Source: Chlorobium sp. | Lineage (GTDB): Bacteria; Bacteroidota; Chlorobiia; Chlorobiales; Chlorobiaceae | Reading direction: 5' to 3' | Assembly: GCA_028277225.1 (NCBI GenBank) | Contig: JANQHB010000019.1 | Coordinates: forward strand, 1 to 24,555 | DNA: 24,555 nt | Shown here: positions 7,300 through 15,900 of the stretch, piece after piece | Layout of the letters: every line of letters begins with the position of its first letter | Numbering within the stretch: the first letter of the stretch is position 1 | The notes under the pieces: generated by a model | What the model saw: the letters and a program-made list of their open reading frames with translations, nothing else | What the model was told of the DNA's origin: nothing | The model's database searches: none | Program-made: the position numbers and the translations under genes

Positions 7300-7312
7300 T
7301 AGTCATCAGTAG
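7232..7312 (+). CDS. 26-codon open frame made of repeat module and REP
   Basis: The ATG at 7232 has a good Shine-Dalgarno (GGAG, 7 bases upstream) and overlaps the preceding stop as ATGA. The frame encodes MSDLERRADIPVRYYTPNGG plus six residues and then stops. It is the same start signal and first codons as hsdS at 7794. It would be translated if the operon is, but I see no function. It is probably a by-product of repeat duplication. Confidence 0.3.
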   Translation: MSDLERRADIPVRYYTPNGGLENSHQ

Positions 7313-7326
7313 AAGAAGATTGTGGT

Positions 7327-7797
7327 ATGAGCAAAAAGGATGAACTCATAGAACTATCCGACAACCTGCTTTCCGAACTGCGGGGCATGATTGCCAGCAC
7401 CCGTAAGCAGGTTGCACAGGTAACCAACACGGCGCTGGTCATGCTCTATTGGCAGATCGGCAGACGAATCCACCATGAGATTCTCGATGAAAAGCGTGCG
7501 GAGTACGGTCGGCAGATTGTCGCCTCGCTGGGGCGACAATTGGCCTTGATCCATTACAGCGCACTCATTCCTACCAAAAACGAACAGCAACCGGGCGAGA
7601 AACCACCACTCGGGCTGATCCTTTGCGCCGGTAAAAAGGAAGAACAAATCGAACTGCTCGAACTCGGCAAATCCGGCATCCATGTAGCTGAGTATTTAAC
7701 AGCATTGCCATCACGCGAGCTGCTTCAGCAGAAACTCCATACCGCTATCGAAATATCACGGACCAGACTGGAAAGCCGTGAAGGAGACCGGTCATGA
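7327..7797 (+). pseudogene. Internally deleted YhcG/DUF1016 nuclease-like gene
   Basis: The 156-codon frame joins two ends of a YhcG-type (DUF1016, PD-(D/E)XK superfamily) protein. The N-terminal helical part spans about 12-75 and contains VMLYWQIGRRIHHEILDEKR. The C-terminal end spans about 85-140 and contains QPGEKPPLGLILCAGKKEEQ and LLELGKSGIHVAEYLT. Full-length members are roughly 340-370 residues. About 180 residues are missing, including the strand with the catalytic D...ExK residues. The join is in frame. The stop overlaps the hsdS start (ATGA, 7794-7797), so the fragment may still act as a translational leader. Confidence 0.75.
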
Positions 7798-7889
7798 GCG
7801 ATCTTGAAAGGAGGGTGGACATTCCTGTCCGCCATTTGGAACGTAATAGCAATCCAAAATGTAATGGCGGGTTAGAAAACCCGCCCTCC
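7783..7889 (+). repeat. Start-codon-carrying repeat module plus REP, copy C, at the hsdS start
   Basis: AAGGAGACCGGTC then ATGAGCGATCTTGAAAGGAG lead into a palindrome with stems GGTGGACA/TGTCCGCC (one G-T pair) and GGCGGGTT/AACCCGCC. The spacer is lengthened by a partial duplication (ATTTGGAACGTAAT, then AATCCAAAATGTAAT). It provides the start codon and first residues of the hsdS frame. Confidence 0.85.
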
Positions 7890-9185
7890 GTTGATCGCGA
7901 TTGCAAGGAAAATAGCCTTATGATAGACGGTAAACCATATCCTCTTCCTGAGACATGGACAGAATCGTCAATTAGCGAAGTTGTCCTCAAAGCCAAACAG
8001 AGAGACCCTCGAAAGAAACCTGATGAGGTATTTCAGTATGTCGATGTTTCGGCCGTTTCAAACACGTCCTTCAAAATTACCAGTACGGCCCCCACACTTG
8101 GATCTGATGCTCCAAGCCGAGCAAGGAAAGCAATTGAAACCGATGACGTTCTTTTCGCGACAGTACGTCCAACACTTAAAAGAATTGCATTGGTACCTCC
8201 TGAACTCGATGGTGCGATAGCGAGCACTGGGTATTGTGTTTTGCGATGTGACCAGACAAAGGTGATTCCCGGTTTTCTCTACTCATTCCTGATCACTGAT
8301 CATTTCATTGCTCGGATAGCAGGACTGGAACGAGGTGCAAGTTATCCTGCAGTTCGCGATTCAGACGTAATGGCTTCTTGGCTTCCACTACCACCGCTCC
8401 CCGAGCAGAAGAAAATCGCGCACATCCTCTCGACGGTGCACCGAGCGATCGAAGCGCAGGAGCGGATCATTCAAACCACAACCGAGCTGAAAAAGGCCCT
8501 CATGCACAAGCTCTTCACCGAAGGCCTCCATAGCGAACCGCAGAAAGAAACCGAAATCGGGTTGGTGCCGGAGAGTTGGATGCTAATACCAATAGGTGAA
8601 CTTTTCGAGACACAACTCGGCAAGATGCTTTCTCAGAAAGCAAAAATTGGAGATTCACCAAAGGTTTATCTGCGAAACAAGAACGTTCAATGGGGAAGAA
8701 TCAACACCGAAGATCTTTTACAAATGGATTTCGATGATCGAGAGGCAGAGAAATTCAGGTTGCGAAAAGGTGATCTGTTGGTATGCGAAGGAGGCGAAGT
8801 TGGACGAGCGGCTCTTTGGAATGGTAGTATTGCTGAATGCTATTACCAGAAAGCTCTTCACAGATTAAGGCCAAAAACAGACCGCGTTACCAACGAGTTC
8901 ATGGTGCACTGGATGATGTTCGCGTTCCTTTTGACAAACACCTATGGTGTTACTGGAACACGAACTACGATCGCACATCTTCCGGAAATCAAGCTCAAGC
9001 CTCTACTTGTTCCAGTTCCACAAATCGATGATCAGGCTGAAATCATTGCCGTGATTGATACGGCTGAAAAAAAGCAAGCAGGCCATCAAAAAAAACTCAA
9101 CGAATTTCAAGCCCTTTTTCGCACTCTTCTTCACAAACTGATGAATGCTGAGTTTCGCGTTCATGAACTTGAAATAAACAAATGA
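7794..9185 (+). CDS. hsdS: Type I restriction-modification specificity subunit HsdS
   Basis: The 463-residue DNA-recognition subunit of the R-M complex. It has two target-recognition domains (about 45-200 and 250-405), each followed by the conserved helical spacer. PLPPLPEQKKIAHILSTVHR and the ELKKALMHKLFTEGL helix lie at about 198-245, and VPQIDDQAEIIAVIDTAEKK and the HKLMN end lie at about 405-455. Each half carries a different recognition sequence. With the ATG at 7794 (Shine-Dalgarno GGAG 7 bases upstream, ATGA overlap with the preceding frame) the first 42 residues are mostly translated palindrome. The ATG at 7920, preceded by AAGGA, gives a 421-residue protein that starts like ordinary HsdS. 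Either or both may be used. The stop overlaps lmuA (ATGA). Confidence 0.92.
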   Translation: MSDLERRVDIPVRHLERNSNPKCNGGLENPPSVDRDCKENSLMIDGKPYPLPETWTESSISEVVLKAKQRDPRKKPDEVFQYVDVSAVSNTSFKITSTAPTLGSDAPSRARKAIETDDVLFATVRPTLKRIALVPPELDGAIASTGYCVLRCDQTKVIPGFLYSFLITDHFIARIAGLERGASYPAVRDSDVMASWLPLPPLPEQKKIAHILSTVHRAIEAQERIIQTTTELKKALMHKLFTEGLHSEPQKETEIGLVPESWMLIPIGELFETQLGKMLSQKAKIGDSPKVYLRNKNVQWGRINTEDLLQMDFDDREAEKFRLRKGDLLVCEGGEVGRAALWNGSIAECYYQKALHRLRPKTDRVTNEFMVHWMMFAFLLTNTYGVTGTRTTIAHLPEIKLKPLLVPVPQIDDQAEIIAVIDTAEKKQAGHQKKLNEFQALFRTLLHKLMNAEFRVHELEINK

Positions 9186-10411
9186 GTAGCCCTATCAATT
9201 CTCGTGATCAAACTGATCCAGGCGACCAAGTTATCAGAAAATTCCGCTATCAGCATGCTTACGGGGTGATTCTTTCAGTCATAATGATTAACAAGGATCG
9301 CCCTTACCGTGCGATTTGGTGCGAGCAGCACGAAGACTTATTAGCTGAACGGGAAGATGATACTTTCGACGCGTATCAGGTAAAAACCCGTAAAGCCGAG
9401 AATGGGTTGTGGAAAATTACAGATGAACCCTTTGTCAAAAGTATCAAACGCTTTGTGGATTTTGACATGAAGTTCCCTGATAAGATTAGGAGATTCTATT
9501 TTGTGTCCAACGCAGAGTATTCCAACTCTGATGCGAAGAAGAGTTCCTATCTGAGCCCGGTGAAACTCTTGGCTGCTGTGCGTACCACGAAAACAAAGAA
9601 AGATCTTCAGGGTGACGCTGCAAAAGGATTTGAAGCTTTAAGAACTGCGACCAAGCAACCTGAAGATGATCTGTTTTTAGTTCTTTCACGCGTTGAGTTG
9701 GTCAATGGGCCAACTGAGAGAGCATTTGAGGACGAGATTTGCCAGAGGCATCTTCCGAGAATCAAGGAGTGCCAAGGATTGACGCCAAAGTCACTCAATA
9801 GGATATTTAACTCACTCATCACCTTAATCGAGTGTGCCGCTGATGTGCAGTGCTCGGATCCTTTGAGGCACATCTTCGGCATTACTTCATCTGACGAAGA
9901 TGATCCAGTTCTTTTGGGGAAGAGAATTCTCCGTGAGCACATTATTAATAACAATCGAGAAGCTTGTGATCTCGGGGTCAAGTATCCGGAAGAACTCGCA
10001 ACCTTGAATCTGAATCCCAGCGACAAAGGCCATAATGTTCTTAAAAAAAAGATGGAACGAGGGGGGCTATGGATGCAATTCGAAGCAATGCGAAGACAGG
10101 CCCTTACCGCTGAAGCTGCGCTGTTGGAAGTTGCTTCAAGAACGGCAGACGGGAAACAGACGGTTTCTCAGGTCGAGAACGTCGTGCTGTCAGAGTGCGC
10201 TGATGCCCGTCTGCGAATAGATCCTCAGGCGAACCCAATTGGACCTCCGATGTTAATTGATGTTCAGGATCGCTTAAAGCGAATAGCGAAGGAAGGCTCT
10301 TCAAAGGTGAATTACCAACCTTATGAAGTATTAGTTGGAATGGCTGGAATGCTAACGGAAGCCTGCAAAGTTTGGTGGAGTGAAAAATTCGAACTGGAGG
10401 GCGATCAATGA
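9182..10411 (+). CDS. lmuA: Lamassu-type effector with Cap4/DUF4297-like nuclease domain
   Basis: A 409-residue protein. The N-terminal domain resembles the DUF4297/Cap4 dsDNA endonuclease family of the PD-(D/E)XK fold. It has the opening GDQVIRKFRYQHAYGVIL (15-32), then an acidic strand WCEQHEDLL (46-54) and DAYQVKT (63-69) with the lysine of the (D/E)xK-like motif, and FYFVSNAEYS near 105. The remainder is helical and would bind partner subunits. In Lamassu systems such an effector is held inactive by the SMC-like complex and cuts DNA on sensing phage or aberrant DNA ends. It overlaps hsdS upstream and lmuC downstream by 4 bp each, so expression is coupled to both. The assignment rests on the domain plus the three-gene order. 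Confidence 0.75.
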   Translation: MSSPINSRDQTDPGDQVIRKFRYQHAYGVILSVIMINKDRPYRAIWCEQHEDLLAEREDDTFDAYQVKTRKAENGLWKITDEPFVKSIKRFVDFDMKFPDKIRRFYFVSNAEYSNSDAKKSSYLSPVKLLAAVRTTKTKKDLQGDAAKGFEALRTATKQPEDDLFLVLSRVELVNGPTERAFEDEICQRHLPRIKECQGLTPKSLNRIFNSLITLIECAADVQCSDPLRHIFGITSSDEDDPVLLGKRILREHIINNNREACDLGVKYPEELATLNLNPSDKGHNVLKKKMERGGLWMQFEAMRRQALTAEAALLEVASRTADGKQTVSQVENVVLSECADARLRIDPQANPIGPPMLIDVQDRLKRIAKEGSSKVNYQPYEVLVGMAGMLTEACKVWWSEKFELEGDQ

Positions 10412-10962
10412 GCTTAAAGATGATTTATCTAGCCGCTGATATCGAGAATTCAGATGAGTTTCATTTATCTCGTCTGCTGCTTCTCCTTCAAGCGTGTGGA
10501 AAAAAAAGCAACAAGCCCGTTGATGGAATTATGAAGCTTGCGAAGCTCGATTTCTTACTCCGCTATCCTAACTGTCTTGTCCGAGTTCTCAAAGAACTCA
10601 AGAAAGATAGCCTTGCGGAAAGCATTGGCGAAGAAGAGCGCAATACGATTGAGGCCCGGATGATTAGGTTTCGATTCGGGCCATGGGATGATCGATACAG
10701 AAAATGGATCAGCCTGCTTGTCGCTAAGCGTTTGGCTCAAACATACCTTGAAGGTCGTACGGTGAAAGTTGTCCTGACAGAGAAGGGGCTTGAGCTGGCT
10801 AAAAGCCTTGGCGAAAGAGCAGAATTTAGTGACCTTTCAGCTCGTAGCAAAATAATATCGACTATCGTCGGGAACTATAACGCAACGAAGCTGAAAGATT
10901 TTATCTATAAGGTGTTTCCAGAGATAACTACAATGAAATGGGGAGAGGAGATTGAGATATGA
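10408..10962 (+). CDS. lmuC: Lamassu/ABC-3C middle component
   Basis: A 184-residue soluble protein. The stretch KLAKLDFLLRYPNCLVRVLK (about 43-62) is typical of the middle components of ABC three-component conflict systems. A winged-helix-like end (VVLTEKGLELAKSL) follows at about 120-135. Middle components bridge the SMC-like ATPase and the effector. There is no catalytic motif. It starts on an ATGA overlap with lmuA, preceded by GGAGGG about 6 bases upstream, and ends overlapping lmuB by 4 bp. The identity depends strongly on its neighbours. Confidence 0.7.
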   Translation: MSLKMIYLAADIENSDEFHLSRLLLLLQACGKKSNKPVDGIMKLAKLDFLLRYPNCLVRVLKELKKDSLAESIGEEERNTIEARMIRFRFGPWDDRYRKWISLLVAKRLAQTYLEGRTVKVVLTEKGLELAKSLGERAEFSDLSARSKIISTIVGNYNATKLKDFIYKVFPEITTMKWGEEIEI

Positions 10963-12938
10963 AGCTCGTTCTTCAGGTGTTGCATGTTAGTTTCAAGAAT
11001 AGCAAAGAGACGATCAAGTTCGCGGATTTCGCTTACTTTTATGGCCCAATGGGCGCAGGAAAATCAACCATCGCAAGATTGGTTGATTATTGTCTTGGAG
11101 GGCACCTTGGTGAGAAGGAGATGACTCCAGCATTACAGTCTGAATTCGTTTCTGCAAGTTTGTCACTTAAGGTTGAAGATGCTGAGCTAAATTTGAGACG
11201 AGATTCTGGCTCCAATCTCATTCGAGCCAATTTTACCTACGAGAATGAGCCGGTTGAAGTCATGATTCCCGCTCGTTCAGGCGATGGTGAAGTGATTCCT
11301 CAATCCGGGATCGAGGTGCTTTCCGACTTAATTTACGTATTAGGAGGAAGAACTCCCCCTAAAGTTCGAAAGAGTAAGATTAGGGAGGATTCTGATTTGG
11401 CCAGGTTGAGCCTGCGAGATCTTCTCTGGTATTGCTACCTTGACCAAGATTCAATGGACAGTAGCTTCTTTCATCTTGATGGAGATGCGCATCCGCACAA
11501 AAGACTCAAGAGTCGTGATGTCCTTCGGTTCCTTGTTGGGTTCCATCAAGAGCAAGTCTCAGAGCTTGAGGTGAGACTCGAGATTCAGCGCGCCGAGAGA
11601 TTGAAATGCGAAGCTGGAGCCCAAGCGATCAAAGAGGCTCTCAAAGAAGCAGAGATAGCAACAGAAGTTGAGCTTGCTGTAATCCATCAAGAACTGGAAC
11701 GCAAACTAGCAACAGTGGAGGCCTCAATTGTATTGACCCGAAAGAATATTGAATCGAAAAAGCCACATGCAATGGAAGGCCTTCAAGCTGAGGCAAGAGC
11801 GCTTGCTGAGGAATTATTCGCGATTGAAGAAGCATCCCGTGAACTAAAGGATATTTTAGGTAGAGACCGGTCTCATCGCAACGAACTCCTTTCACTTTCA
11901 ACTCGATTTCGGCGTTCCCAATCTGCGAGGGAGGTTCTCAGCGGGGTGGTTTTTGAAGATTGTCCCCAATGCGGCCGAGATCTCCCTCAAAGAACAAGCA
12001 ATGATTGTCCAGTCTGTGGACAATCGCACTCGAAAGATCCAACTGGGAGTTTGGATGAAGCTATCGCTGAAAAAGACATGGATGCTCGAATCCAGGAGCT
12101 AAATGACCTGATCAAGAGGCACGAAGCAGCACTCCGAAGAAATGATCGAATACTGAGAGAATTGAAAGTACGGAAATCTTTGGTTGATATCGAGTTAAAT
12201 CGTGTGGCACGAGATTACGATTCGGCCTATCTTTCAGTTGCCCTTGAATCAGAGAAGCAGCGGATGGCAATTCTGCAACAGCTGTCTGACTTAGATAGAA
12301 TAGAAGTTTTAGTCAAAAAAATTGGTGCGCTAAGCGACAGGGCTGAACGGCTTTTTGTAGCAGAACAAAAGACAAGATTAGAGCTCAAGGAAGCTAGAGA
12401 AAAGGCGGAAAAAGACACACAAAATATTAGCCTTCTCAAGGAACTGTTTCTTGACTGTTTATTGCGCTCCAAGCTATCGGGATTCTACACTGACGATTGT
12501 GTAGAAATGAGGTCCCCGCATTTTCTGCCAGAGGTGACTTCCGTTGGAGGTGGTAATTTGGCAGTCACTTCTTTTAGTAATCTTGGTAGCGGTGGAAAGA
12601 AGACTCTGTTTAAGTGTTGCTTTGCTGTCGCCGTTCATCGTCTTGCATCGAAGATTGGCGCCCTTCTCCCGACTATTTTGATCATCGACTCACCAATGAA
12701 GAATACGAGTGAGCGGCAGAATAGAGATCAGTTCGAAGGCTTTATAAAAATGCTTTATGAGCTTTCCCAAACGGAGTTAAGGGATACCCAATTTGTAGTT
12801 GTTGATAAAGAGCTTTTTGCTCCTCCTAGCCAGTATTCTAGGTCATTTTGCTCGCGACTGATGCGTCCAAATGAGAGAGGACAGGACTGGAAGAAAAATC
12901 CACATCCGCCCTTGATTCCATACCATCAAGACAAGTAG
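10959..12938 (+). CDS. lmuB: SMC-like ABC ATPase with zinc hook (Lamassu LmuB)
   Basis: A 659-residue sensor ATPase. Walker A GPMGAGKST is at 29-37. Long charged coiled coils (about 180-330 and 365-500) flank a Rad50-like hook with two CxxC pairs, CPQC (335-338) and CPVC (350-353), which should bind zinc. The C-terminal half brings an ABC signature-like NLGSGGKKT (541-549) and Walker B ILIIDSP (D577). The residue after the Walker B aspartate is Ser, not the usual catalytic Glu. I recall IDSP-type Walker B motifs from related conflict ATPases. Such proteins dimerise head to head and bind DNA ends or structures. The stop lies 3 bp before hsdR, so the Lamassu genes are transcribed within the R-M operon. 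Confidence 0.8.
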   Translation: MKLVLQVLHVSFKNSKETIKFADFAYFYGPMGAGKSTIARLVDYCLGGHLGEKEMTPALQSEFVSASLSLKVEDAELNLRRDSGSNLIRANFTYENEPVEVMIPARSGDGEVIPQSGIEVLSDLIYVLGGRTPPKVRKSKIREDSDLARLSLRDLLWYCYLDQDSMDSSFFHLDGDAHPHKRLKSRDVLRFLVGFHQEQVSELEVRLEIQRAERLKCEAGAQAIKEALKEAEIATEVELAVIHQELERKLATVEASIVLTRKNIESKKPHAMEGLQAEARALAEELFAIEEASRELKDILGRDRSHRNELLSLSTRFRRSQSAREVLSGVVFEDCPQCGRDLPQRTSNDCPVCGQSHSKDPTGSLDEAIAEKDMDARIQELNDLIKRHEAALRRNDRILRELKVRKSLVDIELNRVARDYDSAYLSVALESEKQRMAILQQLSDLDRIEVLVKKIGALSDRAERLFVAEQKTRLELKEAREKAEKDTQNISLLKELFLDCLLRSKLSGFYTDDCVEMRSPHFLPEVTSVGGGNLAVTSFSNLGSGGKKTLFKCCFAVAVHRLASKIGALLPTILIIDSPMKNTSERQNRDQFEGFIKMLYELSQTELRDTQFVVVDKELFAPPSQYSRSFCSRLMRPNERGQDWKKNPHPPLIPYHQDK

Positions 12939-12941
12939 CTC

Positions 12942-15900
12942 ATGCCCACACCCTCCGAACATAAAACCGTCCAGTCCCGCATCCTCGCCTACGCCGAGGA
13001 AATCGGCTGGACTTTTGTTCCTCGTGAGGAGGCTGAAAAAAGGAGGGCGGGTTTTCCAACCCGCCATTACACTCCGGCTGGAAACCCCCGCCATTATACT
13101 CCTGCCGGTAAGCAAGAGAATGGCGGACAGGAATGTCCGCCCTCCGTTATTCCATTATCACTCTTCTTCGACGACCTGCTCGACGCGAAGGTTCGGGAGT
13201 TCAATCCTCGCTACGCCGAAGCGGAGGGTGCGCTGCTTGGACAGTTCCGGCATTTTCATGCCGATATATACGGCAACAGGGATTTTGTGGAGCATCTGCG
13301 CAACCGTGGGAAGTTCTTTGACCATGAGGAGAATCGCGAGCGGGACCTGATCCTGATCGATTACGAGAATCCTGAGCGGAACGTGTACGAAGTCACCGAG
13401 GAGTGGGTATTTCATAACGGACATTACGGCACGCGGGAGGATATTGTTTTTCTTATCAACGGCATTCCGGTGCTGGTGATAGAATGCAAGAACGCCAACA
13501 AGGACGAGGCGATTGCGCTTGGGATCGATCAGATTCGCCGTTACCATCGCGAAACACCCGAACTGTTCGTGCCGCAGCAGGTCTTCACCGCGACTGACGC
13601 CATCGGCTTCTCCTACGGAGTAAGCTGGAACACGGTGCGCCGGAATATTTTTGCGTGGAAGTTAACGGAGGGCGGACTTTCCAGTCCGTCATTACATTCA
13701 AATAGAGATGGTGTACTGCCCAGTCCGCAATTACACTCAAATATGGACGGAGGATTACAACATCCGCCATCCATTGACGATACTATCTGTTTGGATAACC
13801 CGCACGCCTTTCTTGACAAGGATCGTGAGATCGAGATGAAACAGCATCGATTGCCGCACTGGCAGCAGGGGGACGCTTGGGTTTTCGTTACATGGAGACT
13901 CGCAGATTCATTACCCAAAATAAAACTGGATGACTGGCAAGAGGGCCGCTCTATCTGGCTTTCGCTTAATCCCGAGCCCTGGAACGAGAAAACCGAAAAC
14001 GAATATCACGAGCGCTTTTCCGACAAAATTGATGACTGGCTGGACCAGGGAAGTGGTTCGTGCTTGCTGAAAGACTCTGCAAATGCAACTATCGTTGCGA
14101 ATGCGTTGCGCCACTTTGATGGGACACGGTATCAATTGGCTTCGTTCGTGGTGATGCCGAATCACGTTCACGTTCTGTTCAGACCGCTGGTACAACATTC
14201 GCTGCCCGAGATTATTAAATCCTGGAAAGGATTTACTGCTCGGGGAATCAACAAACGTACTGGTGCAAAGGGGTCGCTTTGGCAGGACGAGTATTGGGAT
14301 CGGTTGATTCGCAGCGAACAACACTTTTTCAAGGTTGCTGAATATATCCGTGAAAACCCAATGAAGGGAGGGCTTTGCAGCGGACAATTACTTTCCGAGG
14401 CAGATAATAGGTTTGTCAAGCTTCCTTTCTATTATGAAAGCAGGACTTTTTTCGGGGAAAAGAAAGGACAGGAATGTTCGCCTGCTTTTGAAGAAAATGG
14501 CGGGTTGGAAAACCCGCCCTCCTGTCAAGAATATGGCGATCCCGCTCGATCTGAACAGCCATACGTTCCCGGCCGTCTGGAGGCGAAGGTAAAGAGCTTT
14601 TGTTCCATCCCGCAGGTGCTGTCATTTCTGAAAGAGTATATCGTCTTTGCCGAAAAGGACGAAGAGCTGAACAAGTACATTCTGCGCCAGCACCAGACCG
14701 GCGCGGTGGAGGCATCCGTCAACCGTGCGCTCGATCCTCTCCGATCCCGCGGTCTCGTCTGGCATACACAGGGCAGCGGCAAAACCTTCACCATGATCAA
14801 GGCTGCGGAAAAACTTTTCCGTGCGCCTGAAGCTGACAAGCCGACCATCCTCATGATGATCGACCGGAACGAACTGGAAGACCAGATGCTCAAGAACCTT
14901 GCCGCACTCGACCTTAAGAATCTTGAACATGCAACCAGCATCGCAAGGCTCAATAAGCTCCTGAAAGATGACTACCGCGGCATCATTGTGACGATGATCC
15001 ACAAATTCCGCGATATGCCTGCCAATATCAACACGCGGTCGAATATCTATGTCCTGATCGACGAGGCCCACCGAACCACCGGCGGCGATCTCGGCAATTA
15101 CCTTATGGCCGGATTACCCAATGCCACGTTTATCGGCTATACCGGTACGCCTGTTGATAAAACCGTCTACGGTAGAGGCACCTTCAAGACATTCGGCTGC
15201 GAGGATGACGCCGGGTATCTCCACAAATACTCCATTGCCGACAGTATCGAAGACGGTACAACGCTGCCGCTCTACTACCAGCTTGCCCCGAACGACATGC
15301 TCGTTCCGCACGAAACGCTGGACAAGGAGTTTCTCTCCCTTGCCGATGCCGAGGGTGTGGCCGATATCGACGAACTGAACAAGATCCTCGACCGTGCAGT
15401 GAACCTGAAAAATTTTCTTAAAGGGAAACAGCGGATCGAGAAAGTCGCACAGTTCGTAGCGGGTCATTACCTAGCCAATGTCGAACCTCTTGGTTACAAA
15501 GCGTTTCTCGTAGGTGTCGACCGCGAAGCATGCGCCCTTTACAAGCAAGCACTCGACAGGTTCCTGCCATCCGTTTATTCAAAGGTTGTCTACACCGGCA
15601 ATAACAACGACACGGTTCTGCTCAAGAAATTCCACCTTGAACAGAAAAAAGAGCGGGAGATTCGCAAGAGCTTCGGCAAGCTCGATCAGCAGCCGAAGAT
15701 CCTTATCGTCACGGAAAAACTCCTCACCGGTTTCGACGCACCGTTGCTCTATGCCATGTATCTCGACAAACCGATGCGCGACCACACACTCCTGCAGGCC
15801 ATCGCACGGGTCAACCGACCCTACGAAAACGAAGCACAGGAGATGGTCAAGCCGCATGGTTTCGTGCTTGATTTTGTCGGCATCTTCGACAAGCTCGAAA

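Larger units (their letters stand above)
13667..14523 (+). mobile_element. RAYT transposase flanked by REP palindromes, inserted in hsdR
   Basis: A unit of about 857 bp has palindromes at both ends (13667-13772 and 14464-14523) and one RAYT gene between. This is the arrangement expected for a REP mother element of the IS200/IS605-related Y1 family. No target-site duplication is seen, as expected for HUH single-strand transposition. The hsdR frame is open on both sides and through the element, so the insertion length keeps the frame. It sits exactly between the HsdR nuclease domain (ending NIFAWK) and the motor linker (starting near EAKVKSF). Confidence 0.85.

Noticed and set aside
6743..7889. 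CRISPR-like array between hsdM and hsdS
   Set aside because: Only three repeats, irregular spacing of about 470 and 565 bp, with protein-coding remnants between; no array.
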